Positions 1 to 54,500 of a stretch of DNA of 64,000 bases are shown one piece after another. The stretch's first letter is position 1; each line of letters opens with the position of its first letter. The notes under the pieces were generated by a model, which searched no databases, was not told the origin of the DNA, and saw only the letters and a program-made list of their open reading frames with translations. Location: NCBI RefSeq assembly GCF_964340395.1, contig NC_135549.1:16015842-16079841 (forward strand), read 5' to 3'. The position numbers and the translations under genes are program-made. The stretch comes from Glandiceps talaboti (taxonomy: Eukaryota > Hemichordata > Enteropneusta > Spengelidae).

Positions 1-295
1 TCCGCTACATTTGATCGGGACATCCACTTTGGCATCGTACATAATGCTCCTCTTTACGAAAAAATTACGATTGAACTTTTATTTCGGGATTTCTGGTCCT
101 CCGACCGGGACTTTTGTAGCCAAGGCGAGGTAAAATTACTAATCAGTCGATTTATTGCTAATTTGAACACAGGTGCGTTAATTCTTTAGTTACCAGCATT
201 TCTGGTAAGCCCAGGTTTCACAACTGTCTCTTTGAAATTGTAGGACGGAGAAGGAAGGGACAACTTACTCCGTATGCAAGTAGGACTACATGGAT

Positions 296-325
296 CCTCA
301 GACCACTATAGTGGCTCATAGACCC
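296..325. repeat. Chimeric palindrome fragment
   Basis: Starts with CCTCAGACCACTATAG, the arm of the element at 19734, and runs into CATAGACCC, the arm of the elements at 2815 and 22504. The central CCACTATAGTGG is itself palindromic. It looks like a rearranged or truncated member of the small palindrome families. Confidence 0.35.
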
Positions 326-1649
326 TACGAAATGGATGTAGCCTAGTAGAAATGTCTACATTTGTGAACAGCAAGGAATGTATAGTCTCTCCGAGAGACT
401 GTGTCTGACTGTACAATATTGTGCCGATCAATGCCTCGGCTCCTCTTCGCAGGTTTGTGACAATGATGCTGGGGACTAATCTCCATAACATTTTTTTCGA
501 AAAGGGAAGTTTTTTCTAACTGAAAAAGTGAGTGTCACAAATGTTCGATTCCTGGCCACATAAAGGTTTGTTGTTAGTATAACAAAAAACTATTCAGTGC
601 GCAGGAGTGTGATTTATCTAGAGTAATGGGATAATCCGAAAATAACTGAGTAATTGCCGTATTTCAATGTAAAGAGGAGATTTGGGAACCAGCAAGTTGC
701 CCGTTCATTTTACAGTTTGTTTTAGGAACGAAAAATAAAATGAAAGTAAAAGCATAACTCACATATACTTCACATTTTGGTAAAGTTATATAGGAAAGAT
801 TCTAGCCTCATGATATGCTACAAATCACAAAATCACCATAGTTGGTTGTGACTCGCGAATGTTTCAAATAAGAGAGAACGGGTCCTGCATGCTAAAAATA
901 ACAAATTGAGTGAAAACTTTTCTGAGAGCAACGGATAATTGTTTCCAGTTGTATTTTCCACTGTTACAGTATGCTTCGAAAGTACGTGTTTGTTTTTTTG
1001 TGTGTTTTTTTACATCTAATTTTTACTTTTAAAACAACTCGAGCCAAGACCATGAATACTTTTACAAAAAAAAAAGAATTAAAAAAACACCACAAAAAAA
1101 CATAGCCACTTCTTTAATAGTTCTGCATGAAGTATTATATACTTCCGAACATGCTACCATATTCGGTATTGTCTGTATTCATTTTGCCAACAAGTCGTAT
1201 TTTTTTCAGGCCGATTACGTAATTATTTTTGGTCCTTTTTATCAAAACATAGTGTTGTATTGTTCACATTCGGTGATTATGCAAATACCCGACAGTTCCT
1301 TATTTCTGTTGATATAAATGATGAGGCCAATTAACACATTTCTACTAATCTAAAATTCGAGGTTGGGAAGCCTTCAATGGGTCACACTTTAGCATCGGGA
1401 TTATACGTTGCGTACCCACGTCCATGCTAAGTATCGAGTATCAATCTCCTTCCCATTTCAGATGTGTCAATGCAAACCACTCCCATACTGCATGTCGTAC
1501 CCCTGTCATACTGCGTGTGGCAATCCCTCCAATATGACAGGTGTCATACCGTACCCTTCCCACACAGTGTGTAAATTGTATCCTATAACTTGTGATAATC
1601 CCTTCTCATTGTGTGCACCAATCTCCTCCAATATACCATGTGTGACACA

Positions 1650-1765
1650 TCGGTAGACCTACCGCCTAGCTCTGGAAATGTGTGCTTCGACAACTCCGAC
1701 CCGTCTCCATTCACGCCTCCAGGGTAAACTCACATTTCCAGAGCTCATTCAGCGCTACCTACCAC
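1650..1765. repeat. Inverted-repeat element (MITE-like)
   Basis: Perfect 15-base arms AGCTCTGGAAATGTG (1668-1682) and its complement (1731-1745), with weaker pairing outwards into ggtag/ctacc. This is the structure of a small non-autonomous DNA element or a strong hairpin; no target duplication was recognised. Confidence 0.4.
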
Positions 1766-2515
1766 CATAATGACGCCTACCATTTTTAAATGATGGACAA
1801 TTTATTGTGAGAAATAATGTGTTACGAGTATAATGGTAGTTTTAACTTGCTCGTTCCTAAAGGAAATATCACGAACCCATGACTTTTTCACAATCAATCT
1901 CTGACACGGGTTCGAGCTTATACCCCTGAAGATCACGTGACCGACAATCCAAGCCCTGTCCTCGGATTGCATTCCATTATCATTTCCAAAATACTAGTAA
2001 TACACACAAGAGAGTCCGAAGCATCAAAGGGTAAGGTTTATTCTGTACAAATGCCAATTAGTATATCACATATGAAATTTGATTTCCTCCTCCTATAAAT
2101 TGTAGAACAGGAAAGCGTGGGGTCCAGGGTAGATATCACGCGTGCCCATTTCCACCTTCCCCGAATCGACACAGTGAGTGCCAGGTGGCGCTAGCACCTT
2201 GGTAATTTGTCACGTAAGATTTTATAGAAGTTGGGGAAACACATCGTGCGCGCGTAAGTTAGGGTTTCAATTTCACCAACTAAATTTGTCCACAGGTGTC
2301 ATACATGCAACGTTATGTCTTTGGTTTGTTATGTGCGAGACATCGTACCTAAAAACAAACTTGAACTGTTACATTGTTCACACATGGAGGTAGGGAGGAC
2401 TTACATGGAGGTAGGAAAACTTCCTACCTGCCCTGGGGCCCTGGTGAATCATTTCCCAAACAAGGTGCACTAATCAGATTAGTTCGATTCACACCTGTCA
2501 TACTAATCACACCGA

Positions 2516-2634
2516 TGACGTCATAACCCAAACAAGGTGTACTCATAGACCGAACACGAAAGTGTAGGGTCTGTGGTACACCTGAAAATTGATTCCGTTC
2601 ACACACTCATACTGTCGTCATACCAATGACGTCA
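2516..2634. promoter_or_regulatory. Two CRE-like palindromes in a direct repeat
   Basis: TGACGTCA occurs at 2516-2523 and again at 2627-2634, each inside the near-identical context atgacgtcataaccc.aacaaggt. The octamer matches the CREB/ATF site. The repeat context may simply mean a duplicated stretch, so regulation of the gene that starts 1.5 kb downstream is only a possibility. Confidence 0.3.
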
Positions 2635-2672
2635 TAACCCGAACAAGGTCAAGATGGACTATAGATGACTAT

Positions 2673-2723
2673 AAGGAACCTTGGAGGAATTATACCGACA
2701 GTATAATTCCTCCAAGAAGGAAC
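2673..2723. mobile_element. 37-bp palindrome with 7-bp direct repeats
   Basis: Perfect 16-base arms (2680-2695 and 2701-2716, beginning CTTGGAGGAATTATAC) separated by a 5-base loop. AAGGAAC flanks the palindrome exactly on both sides (2673-2679, 2717-2723). The 16-5-16 architecture equals that of the element at 19734, although the arm sequence differs. Confidence 0.55.
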
Positions 2724-2807
2724 TAACAACAGTTGTCTACCCCGGGGGTGGGGGTACTTAGCTGGGTAATGGGGCACCTGTGTATCCTGACAGATTCAAA
2801 TTTGTAG

Positions 2808-2848
2808 CACAAACCATAGACCCATGGGTGGAGGGTCTATGCACAAAC
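2808..2848. mobile_element. 27-bp palindromic mini-element with 7-bp direct repeats
   Basis: CATAGACCC and GGGTCTATG form 9-base arms around a 9-base centre (2815-2841). CACAAAC flanks it exactly at 2808-2814 and 2842-2848. The same 27-base design with different 7-base flanks is found at 22504-22530, which argues for insertion with target duplication. Confidence 0.6.
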
Positions 2849-4102
2849 GCTACAAAAATTCAAAAGCTAGGGGTCCAAATTCTACCTTTCAGCCAACCAA
2901 TAAGGCGCAAATGTCTACATTCTATCAGACAACAGGGGTCAATAATCTCGGAAAAAATGAAAATAAGCAACAAGGAAACTATGTCGTTGAAAAGGTCGTG
3001 CATGCATTCAAAGAGGGGTCAAAACTCTACATATACACTTGCTACGTGAGTAATACCCCCTTGAAGATTATTGGTCTAAAAACGATAGGTGTGTGGCCAA
3101 TTTAGCAGGTGTAAATGATAATAATTTGCATATTACCAACGAAAATTAAATTCATCTGCTGAACACCATTCAAATTTCACAAGTAACGTTGTCTACATTT
3201 TTAATTTACTGTGCCAAAAAATCTGATGCGGATGAAGTTTTGAGCCTCTCAGTGCAATGTTGACGTAATCTCCTTAGGTGTAGTATAAAATATAAAACTG
3301 TATTGTTAGCTGTACTGTGACCTGTTCACCCATTGTCGTACGTAGGTCATGGTTAGATCGCCGTAAACATGACAAACATGTCAAACAAATAGATGGATAA
3401 CTGCTCCGGGCGATGATATAGTCAGGCTGCACTGCTAGCTACATATCGTTTGGATAATACTTGTTGAAGTTTATATTATAAGCAATGTGAGTGACGTCTT
3501 TCCAATATATAGTATTTTGTCACTTGTTTATGTCCCATCTTCAATATTTCTCTGAATGTTGCTCTGGAATGTTGTCTCCATATGACCTTGGTCTCGGGTA
3601 GGGAGGGGGGAGGGGGTTAGTATATCACTGCTTGTCCACATAAGCCAAATACAAACAATCAGACTGCAGGCCTGCAGCAGGTTACAGTTTTTGGTTGACT
3701 CCAATACCGTACCCTGTACTGATATCTTGCATCCACGGAGCCTTCTAGTGTACCCCCATTGTGTATCGGACTGTGTCAGTACGCATACACTGCACTTTAC
3801 AAGAAAAAAACAAAGAAAGGAAGGAAGTCGCACACGGCTGCAGGAAATGTTTGCAGACAACACCTACGAACATTCATAAAGTATGGTCATTGTTCTGACG
3901 TTTATTTGCTTAGTTGTTGATCGCGATATCTTATCTTTGTCATTGGTCGCAAAATACACTGACCCCTAGATTAAAAGTCACTAAGCATGACGGTAAACAT
4001 ATACATATAGCCTGGTGTCCACCGAACAGTTCGAACATTTACTCTACTTTACCTGACTTCAATGAGTTCTTATAGTTTGTGATCAGATCACTTGTCTGAA
4101 AG

Positions 4103-45246
<41,144 letters not shown>

Positions 45247-45487
45247 CAATTCTGACGTCACATGAACCTGGCTCGTGTTAATATAGTTTTTCTTTTAAAT
45301 GTTTATGTCAGCAATGAACACACATATAGCTCTTTTATTATATTAGTGTTCTGTATATCATAATCATATTTTACTCATCATAGAAAATATGTCATTTGCA
45401 TATGGTGTGTAGTTACTTCTTTAATGTACGTGTTTTTTATTACTTGTGTCGATTCTATTGGAATTACATGTTAGATATTGTAGTGCA

Positions 45488-45507
45488 AATAAATTTTCAC
45501 AAATAAA
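45488..45507 (+). other. Polyadenylation signals
   Basis: Two AATAAA hexamers (45488-45493 and 45502-45507) lie about 240-260 bases after the stop codon of the modular protein and are followed by tgtgttatct. They fit the 3' end of gene 1. Confidence 0.7.
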
Positions 45508-46757
45508 TGTACTGAAAGATTGTGTTATCTCTAACTTTTGTCCAGGAGTGATTCTTTGAAATACAATCACATTTTCAGAAGCGACTCAATCAATCAATGG
45601 ATGGAGAGGGGGCCGGGGCAGATCTGGAGCAGAAACTGCTGCTCCCTTTTCCGATAAAGACGCTACATCCGGTATCCAGAAGTATAAAATAAAAAAAAAC
45701 CAATATACTACTTACGGAAATTGAGTAAATAAAAGAATCCTTCATCAGATCTTAATCAGAGTGACAGATTGGGCCAAATATTATATATGTATATTTCTTA
45801 AAATCCCACCCCACAGAAATCAGGCCTAGCTTAAGCCGCCGACCCTAAACGTATTCAAAAAAGTTAGAATTTACTTCCATTTCCGTGTAAATTTTCTTGC
45901 CAAAGTATTCTTTATTAAATCAAGGCTTCCAAAGATGTAAGTTGAATTTATACTGCACTGTGTTCGGCTTCTTCACGTATTGAAATTGTCTTCGTTTACT
46001 TCTTTTATACCTCGCCACAGCGGGCGCACTTGAAATCAGGGGGGGGGGGGGTTCAAAGATAATTAAAAGTGCCACTTTTTACCTTGTTTTTCAAGATTAA
46101 AAAATCTAAACCTCCATAATATTTTGCATAAGACAATACTATTCCACCCTTTTTTTATTATAATAGGCGATAATTGTCAATACTTTAACGTGAATTCTGA
46201 ATAATTGAAGGCAGTACCCTGTCCGGGCATTTTGTAGCATTTTGAGCGTTATGCGTAGACTTGCAACAGTCTTTGGGAGATTGTTTTCGGTCTCATGAAT
46301 ATTTTCTTATACTATATATGCCTTACTAGTATAGCCCCCTCAAGCGGTTGCAATTGGCTTTCGCGTTCACTCGACTGTTTCACAATCATTCACTCAAGGA
46401 CATAGGGTATCATTTCTCATATATGAGATCACATGCACAGTAGTGTTTTATTTAATCCCTTTTATGCCTAAACAATTGTTTGGTTTCGGTTACCCGACCC
46501 CACCAAGTTTTCACTGCCGACCCTAAACTTTTTTTTAGGTATTCAAGAAAAAAAAATAATACTAGTAATAAAATCGAGAAAATTGTGAAGTTCGCAAGAA
46601 ATAGTGGATGCTCAAACTGATACTAACCTAAAAAGACAAAATAAAACTATTATTCAATCTGTAAAAGCTGTACATCTGATCTGACGAAAAGAGACACACA
46701 CTGCAGTAACACATGGACCACATGGAAAACATAACTACCTGAACTAGACACTAATAT

Positions 46758-46894
<137 letters not shown>

Positions 46895-47092
46895 GCATAT
46901 GGAACTTATAAATCAGTCCGTATAAATAGCTGTTAAATTCTTCTTTCGCCAAGTAGAGTGCTCAATCACCTTGGAGAGATATTCATACATAAAAATGAAA
47001 GAAGACGAGTCTGATATTACATTATGGATTTACACTACTACCGTTTCACCAGAAGGGTCGTCAGGTGACAATGAAACGGTCCATTTCATATA

Positions 47093-47170
47093 AAATGTTT
47101 GATTCCGATTACGCTCAATTTTAGATTAGGTGTGGTATCTAAAATTGAGCGTAATCGGAACCAAACATTT
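47093..47170. repeat. 34-bp-arm hairpin upstream of IDH3G
   Basis: Arms at 47093-47126 and 47137-47170 are complementary at 33 of 34 positions around a 10-base loop. Just upstream accgtttca (47040) pairs with tgaaacggt (47072). Most likely a small foldback element; its distance of about 250 bases from the start codon leaves a regulatory effect possible. Confidence 0.6.
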
Positions 47171-47414
47171 TTAGGCCTTAAATTCGTTGGTAAAAGGAAA
47201 AAAAATCAAATAAACTGAGAAGTAAAAAACATGATAGATATGGATAGAGATGAAATCAGAAAAAAATTACTTTGGCGGGTAAAGCTTGTCACAATTAACA
47301 AATATTATAAGCTTAGGTACCCCACCAACAACACACCACACACGATTCATATATTGTATCAGAGCAACACGATATGAGATCGAAAACGAGGCTACAGCAG
47401 GCGAAGGGTTTTCC

Positions 47415-47426
47415 CAAGATGGCGGC
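47415..47426 (+). promoter_or_regulatory. YY1-type element over the start codon
   Basis: CAAGATGGCGGC is a perfect match to the YY1 consensus AANATGGCGGC, with the ATG serving as the IDH3G start codon. In vertebrates such downstream YY1 elements are typical of housekeeping and nuclear-encoded mitochondrial genes. No TATA box seen nearby. Confidence 0.6.
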
Positions 47427-47496
47427 CATGTCACTGACGTTCCGGCGTTCTCTCTGTAAATTACAAGGTTTCTATTCTCAAGGCGGTCTCTTGAAG
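47419..47496 (+). CDS. IDH3G: IDH3G exon 1
   Basis: [20 protein letters not shown] then QGGLLK, phase 0 donor AAG|GTAAGA. Arg/Lys/Ser-rich and without acids: a matrix-targeting presequence. A second ATG four codons in could also start. Confidence 0.88.
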
Positions 47497-48476
47497 GTAA
47501 GATTGTTTTGTGTAGAATATTAACATATGTAGAAAGTTTGTGTTTAATAATTGTTCAGTTAAAATGGGTCCGTAATTAAAAAAACGACGTCTAAAGTCGG
47601 TGGTCCTGAGAATCTCACAAGGTGCAGTTAAAATACAGCATAGCAGACGATAATTTAGGCAAAGTCAAACTGTCATGAGAGATCACATCATACACAGGCC
47701 GTAAAGTCTAATACCACGGATCACTCATTTGATGGAAAGCCCCACTAAAATTGTATTTCAAATTCTCCCATATCTTATATACAACAATGTGTGACCATAC
47801 GTTCATGACACATGTACGCTGCTGCACACAAGTTCCGTTACGCAAAAATCACCGGCCAACTAGAAAGGGTCATTGAACTTTGTGTTGTATAGTATTCGAT
47901 CATGTCGAAGGTCTGTTATATTCATATTTGCTATGACGACCAATCACCCACTATGTTAATTAAGTTTGTATTCTATGCCTCACAAGTGCAACTATAAACT
48001 CAATAACACTTTTAAGTTTAACAAACCAACCTGCATCAATAAGATGATGAGTAAACATAGCAAACCATGACTTTATATAGGGTAACGCATTATTTGAATC
48101 GAAGACTGAGTTAAAAAAGACAAATTTTAAGTGTTATGTTTCTGATTACAAACCTTTCAAAAATGAGCTTAAGGTTGGATCGATATCAGTTTTTTGTTAT
48201 TTGTATTTGTATCTGTGGGGGTTCTGACATGGGTATGGTACAAATATTTTTGAATTTCTGTTTCGATGTATTTTTCTCAATCTACATAAACAAGTTTAAA
48301 GTGTTGGCATGGAAAAGTTATGTGGGGCTGTACAGTTGAAGTCATTTTTTTTGCCAAATCCCAAAATAGTTTTCAAATTATCAAGTCATAATCATAAACT
48401 TTCCCCCTATTCAGGTGTTGGCTCCCATAACAGTGACAGGAAGACCAGAGAGAAATTACACAGCTGTGGTAAGAGA

Positions 48477-48551
<75 letters not shown>

Positions 48552-51500
48552 ACGCGTGTGCATGTGTGCGTGTGTGCCTGTCTGTCACTGTCTGCATGTA
48601 TTTGTGTCTGTGTCTGTGTCTGTGTCTGTGTCTGTGCTTGGAAACATGCAAGTACAATGTCACTGGATGTGTACAACTTGTGCATGTATGTATGTGACAA
48701 CAATTATAACAGAATGGGAATGCCTTATTGAGTTACCCATACTTCCCATGGATGTGGTAATGTTGTTATGGTTGTGTACCCTATTAATAACATTGTTTAT
48801 TTAGTATACACACATGTAGAGTACATAATATTATCATGCTATGTTATTTACAAGTGATATATTTTATCCTCACATTTATTTGAGATGTTTTTGTTGTCAA
48901 ATTTTCCCCAACATTGATTTAACTATTTTTTTTCAACCATTCACCTCTCTAATACTAGTATGTAGTTATATAATCGTGTAATTTTTTCAAGATAGGATTA
49001 ACACACAAATGTAGTATCTTAAATCAGCAATATCAAATAGAGTGCATTACTTAATTGGCACTTTCAAAAAGAGGGTAATTTATTACACTCATTTACCTTT
49101 GGTCTCATCTTGTGTAACAGTATTGCCTCTGCTCCTTTTCAAGTTAAATCCAACAACTTGCAAGCACCGTTTTTTACCAGTATTCTTCATTCAAACCTCA
49201 AGTTTCTGAATAAACCTCTATAATCTTTGCCAAAAGACTGATCAAGAAAGAAATATTAATATATATCTTATCTATATCTATATATCCTTTTGGACACATT
49301 TTGATATTAGAACCTCATAATATATAATTTGTCTGACCTTTCCAAATTACTGTAATATTATCAATATTAATGCAGATATGATTTCCTAGTTTTCATTGTA
49401 ACAATTTGTATATTGTATAACCATGTAGCTGCCAAAATGTGAAGGCTTTACTAGATGTCTAGACTAACAGATAAGAGTAATAGAATGTACTTGATGCATT
49501 CTTGTAAAATTCCTATTTGTAATACTATATGACTAGAAAACGACCTACTTCTTAAGTTATATATTTGCAATTATGATATCGGTTAGACCTGTTTTAAAAC
49601 ACATGATTATTCTTTGTACTTAAATAGGAATTGGAAATAAAATAACTGACGATGATAAATCTGAAGATAGGTCATACGCTATTTATTGTTATGAAGGGCT
49701 GCAACCTGTTTAGTTTCAGGGGGCCAAGTATTCATAAATGTCACAGTAAATGAATTAAAGCTGGAATCTTAACTAAGCAGTATCTGTTGTTCTGTCATCC
49801 TTCTGTGTTTTATATGAATTTCTTTGTCATGAAACATATTCATCATGATACATAACATACATTTCTGGTGACAATATTGCAAACAGTTATTTTTTGTATA
49901 ATATCACTGTCATAACAATGTAATATACATTCAAAACTTTGTATAATATAATAGCAATCATTCATATAACACTATGACCATGAGGTGAAAATGTTTCAAT
50001 TAAGAATTCATGGCAGGAATATGCTTTCTCTGATCAGTATTCTTTAAATATGTCAAATTCGTTTGGGTTATTATGATATCCCAGTGCCATTTCGCATCTG
50101 CATCTTACATCTGCATTTAGTTTATATGCTTTCCTTTGTTCATGTCTTTGTTTGCATGTCTCCTTTTCTCATCTTAGGATCACGCATATAAGGGGATGGT
50201 AAGTGGGATTTGGAGCAGCTTCTGTGATATTTACTACCTGTACTAGACAGACCCTTTAATATTCATACAATATTGTACAATGTATGATGATGTAGAATAG
50301 GTTGCTAGGTACAGTATACTAGCTAGGGTTGAGACAGATGGTAAGGTTGGTAAGATTGTTACTAATGATTATTAAAAATGCATGGTTGTTATGTAGTGAA
50401 TTAGGACTTTGAGCTGTCAAGTTTTGGTTCCATGTTTTGCCATCAGCTAGCCCAATCTTACCCTCCTAATGTTACCGATATATTAAAACACAGTTACTAA
50501 ACTCAAATTTGATCAGCTAACCATAGCTTTGCCCTCATAATGCCATTGTCCTTTGGTGATTATATCCAATCATGTATTTGGCATGTCAATGGCATGTTAC
50601 TGGCACATGAAAAATTAAAATTGACACTTTGGTTGAAGAAAATTTATTGATCTATTTATCACAGATGTCAAGAATTGGTGAATATACACACATGTATTAA
50701 CATTTCCAAAAAAAAACGTATGGTAGAAGAGCTTTTTTTTGAATATCTGACATGAAATACTTTCTAAATACTTTGTGTTCATGATCTCATTATGTACATG
50801 TTCAGTATTGCGAAGGAAGAGTGTAGTTTGGTGAGAGTATCATGTGAATCCAAAATTTTACATTAACATGCCATTTTACACGACAACTTTGAAATTGCAA
50901 AGTCAGCTCCAGTACTCAATTCAGCCACTAGTACTAAGGCCATGTAACATTGACACAATTATAATGTTCATTTAGGACTAGACGCATGGAACCAAGGCTT
51001 GAATCTATTTTCTGTTCTCCAAAGTCTTTTTCCGCCTGAAATTTGATGTGATTTTCCCCATACATTGTTCCTTAGGAAAATCTAAATCTGTTTATGTTGG
51101 TGTATGTAGTTGAACCTCATTCATGTTGGTAGTACTCATTAGTAGAGTAATGACTTATTTATGTTGTTTTAGGAAATGTTTTCTCTTGTGTTTGGACTAA
51201 ATACATCAGCACTTTTGATCTAGCCACTCTGTTTTCAATTCTTTGTTTTCTAGCCTCTGTGGTTTTTTGCTTTGCATGATTGTTTTTTTTGCTAAATTTA
51301 CTTTTACTTTTGATCCAACTTTCTTATTCTGGTTCTCATAAGCTGTCAACATATGATATACAGTAATAATAGTTTCTTTATTTTTCACCGAGTTCTCACC
51401 CATTTCATTTACAGGTTGACAACCAGACCTTTGCAATTATTTGTAGCATCTTTTGTTACTATTGTAAATGCTACATTGTAGGATGTATATTATTTGCACC

Positions 51501-54500
51501 TCTCTATACTCCATTGACTTGAGAAACCAGTACAATCTAGCACTAATACTAGTAAAAGTCCATGGTCAGCGACTTGGAAATGGTGCCTTCAATACAAGAA
51601 ATAAAAGGATAATATTGTTCAGCTGATTACTTAATAAAGCTTCTATTACACTCACCAACACTGCAGCAATCATTGTTTGCACACTGAAGACTTTATTATG
51701 ATACAATAAATCTTATAAGCAATGTTTTAATGCCAAATAACTTCCATTAATTTTCTAAAGCCCCCTCCAGCTCAGTATGGTGGTAGACATACAGTAACAC
51801 TGATACCAGGAGATGGTATTGGGCCAGAACTTATGATTCACATCAAAGACATATTTAGGTAAGGGCTTTGTCAATTTTTCTCATAATGTAATGTGGTTGA
51901 TCTTAATATGTATAATTTAGAGATTATCCAGATATGTGAAAGATACTGGTGATTGTGAGATTGGTGTCTATGTTGTCTGCAGTATCCTTAAATACATTCA
52001 TCATGTCGGTAAAACATAGTAATAATTAATTATTGTACCATCAGTGTTTTTGCTAAGGTTTGGGAACCCCGGTAACAGAAAGGGGGAAAGAGGTAAAACT
52101 GGTAGTGCTTCCCATGCAATGTTTCATAGTTTAGGTGGGGAACCCCGGTAAAATGATGTGGGAACCCCGGTAGATTTTACCTACTTACCGCCCTTAAATA
52201 AAACACTGACCATGATCAAGGGTACTGATTACTTACGAGTAACATTTTACCTGTTCAGGTCACCTGCAATAGTCTTGAAACAGATGTATTCCCAAGGCTT
52301 CTATAGACAAATGCCAAAGGTCAAAGGTCATATAGTATTAGCCCTATGAAATATCCTTTAGCAGAACATGGATATCTGAACAATGATTCTGGTAAATGGG
52401 CAATTTATAGAGTATATAGTTGTTGGGAATATCCAATTTTCACATCCTGATATAATGTTGAAATACAGGAAATCAGTGCACACCCTCTAGTGGTAGTTTG
52501 TGAAAATGATAATAACTTGCACCGATATAATAAGAAATAGAGTGACACAAAATTGCATGTCACAAGAAATTGCTGTCATCATGTGCACACTGAATTGTGT
52601 TCAAAAGCCTACTAAACAGAACAATTAGGTAGTCAGAAGTTGGGTCTATATCTTCATTGAAGACTTGTCATTTCTACCATTATGTAATATGTTTCCCCAT
52701 CAACAGTCATCTTTGAATTTGATTCAGGTGACAAATTTATATGTTTATATGAAGTAATCTTATGATATAACAGACACATTGAAATATATTCCCCCAGAAA
52801 TTTGAAATGAAATGAAACTGAAAAAAGAAAAATGACATGTGTAGGACTCTAAACCATGTATAGGAAATATCAAAAGACAATAACATGTATAAACCTGATA
52901 TGAAGGGGTTTTGTGGTTGTCTAGAATACTTTGTAAATATCCAAGACAGATTATCACATGCACAGTTAGGTGAAAAAACACTCATTGTGTGTTTCCAATA
53001 TGGCCTCAGAAAGTAGGGTAGGTAGGTAGGTCAGGGATTTTGCTTTTGTTTTATTGTATCTTCTTAATTGTTCTCATATTTGAAAAATATTGCCAAGACC
53101 CAAAAACAAACAAAATGTTGGTCAGAATACCCTTGTGGCAGTTTGAGGAAATTTGTACAGATGTCACTGGGGAAAGAAAACAGATGTGTATGAAGGTCAA
53201 GCAAAGAATTTCTTATCTTTTAGTTTAAAATGTTTTTAAAAATGTTTAGGGTTTGAGGCTTAAACTAGGGTTGGTTGGGTTATCAGAAACACATAATTTA
53301 TTTATTTGGCCTTAGTTGTGGCTGGCATACAGCTTATGTACAAACCTATGGGTAATATACTGCTACAGAAAATATCAGCAAACTAAGGGATGATTGAACA
53401 ATGTCGCACAAGCTCAATTAACGAACATCGTTCATTTATGGCAAAAGCCCCTCCCCTATATATATGAACATTCACAAATGAGACATCACTTGTTTATATA
53501 TGATGCAAACCGTGCTGAAAATTCTAGCAGTCACACCACTTTGATTGATGCAGTGTAAAAACATTATCGCAATCATGAAGTTCCAACCTTATGAATTGTT
53601 TACTGAGATGATGGTGAACACATCAAAATACAACCGTAAACCCAACACTGTGTATCTCACATTAGAAGTAAATTTTTATCACCTTATCAACATCTCAGTA
53701 GTAAATACAGAAGCTTCTATCATTGAAGGTATGAAAGTTTTCAAAACTTGGTTAGAAGTGCGAAAATGAAGTTCAGCAATCGTATTAATGCCAGACCCCC
53801 TCCCTCCCTAAATGAACAAAGTTCGCTTGTTGAGCTTGTGTGACATTGTGTGATTAAGATAGACACAAATACTGACCTATACACGATTGATTTATCAAAA
53901 AAAGGCATGCTGGTGTTCCTGTGGACTTTGAAGAAGTGAATCTAAGCAATGATCCAAACAGTGATGATATTGATGATGTAATAACAGCTGTCAAGAGAAA
54001 TGGCGTGGCTTTAAAAGGAAATGTTGAAACTATTCTTGATGACCGGGCTCCTGCAAAAACCAAGAATGTCAAACTCAGGTAAAGACTTGTACTTGAACCA
54101 TTAATGTTGGATTTAAGGTCACAAAACAAATTTCATGGGATGTTGCAGATGGCTGTGTACTTTCAATTTAAATTTTGTTAAGCATAGCTGCATGATTTAC
54201 TATGACTTCGTGTGTTGTGTATGAGAGCGAGCCATATCAGTTTATCATAATGGTGATAATCATTTTCAGTGAAAACCTTTTCTTCTCGCAATTTCATACC
54301 GTAAGGGACACATACATACATTTGACTTTAACCGAAGTTTTGAACAACCACCTGTCAAGCATAGTACTTATATATATATTCTTCTAAATGAATGATATTC
54401 AACAGAAATGAATGCACTGCATGTTCTACTACTTGACTAGACTCTTGTCAAAGAGTTGAGGAATTTTCAAAGCATAGAATAATATTATAAAAGCATGACT

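Larger units (their letters stand above)
1..4102. other. 5' flanking region, no gene seen
   Basis: No reading frame here shows domain similarity or a plausible exon chain. The stretch holds low-complexity repeats (around 1440-1600, pieces of about 30 bases rich in cat/ccc), several inverted repeats and two palindromic mini-elements listed separately. The promoter of the downstream secreted-protein gene should lie near its 3' end, but I see no convincing TATA box. Confidence 0.6.

Noticed and set aside
2178-3105. Several 60-90 residue frames in the 5' flank
   Set aside because: No domain, no splice chain, and they overlap palindromes and repeats; chance frames.
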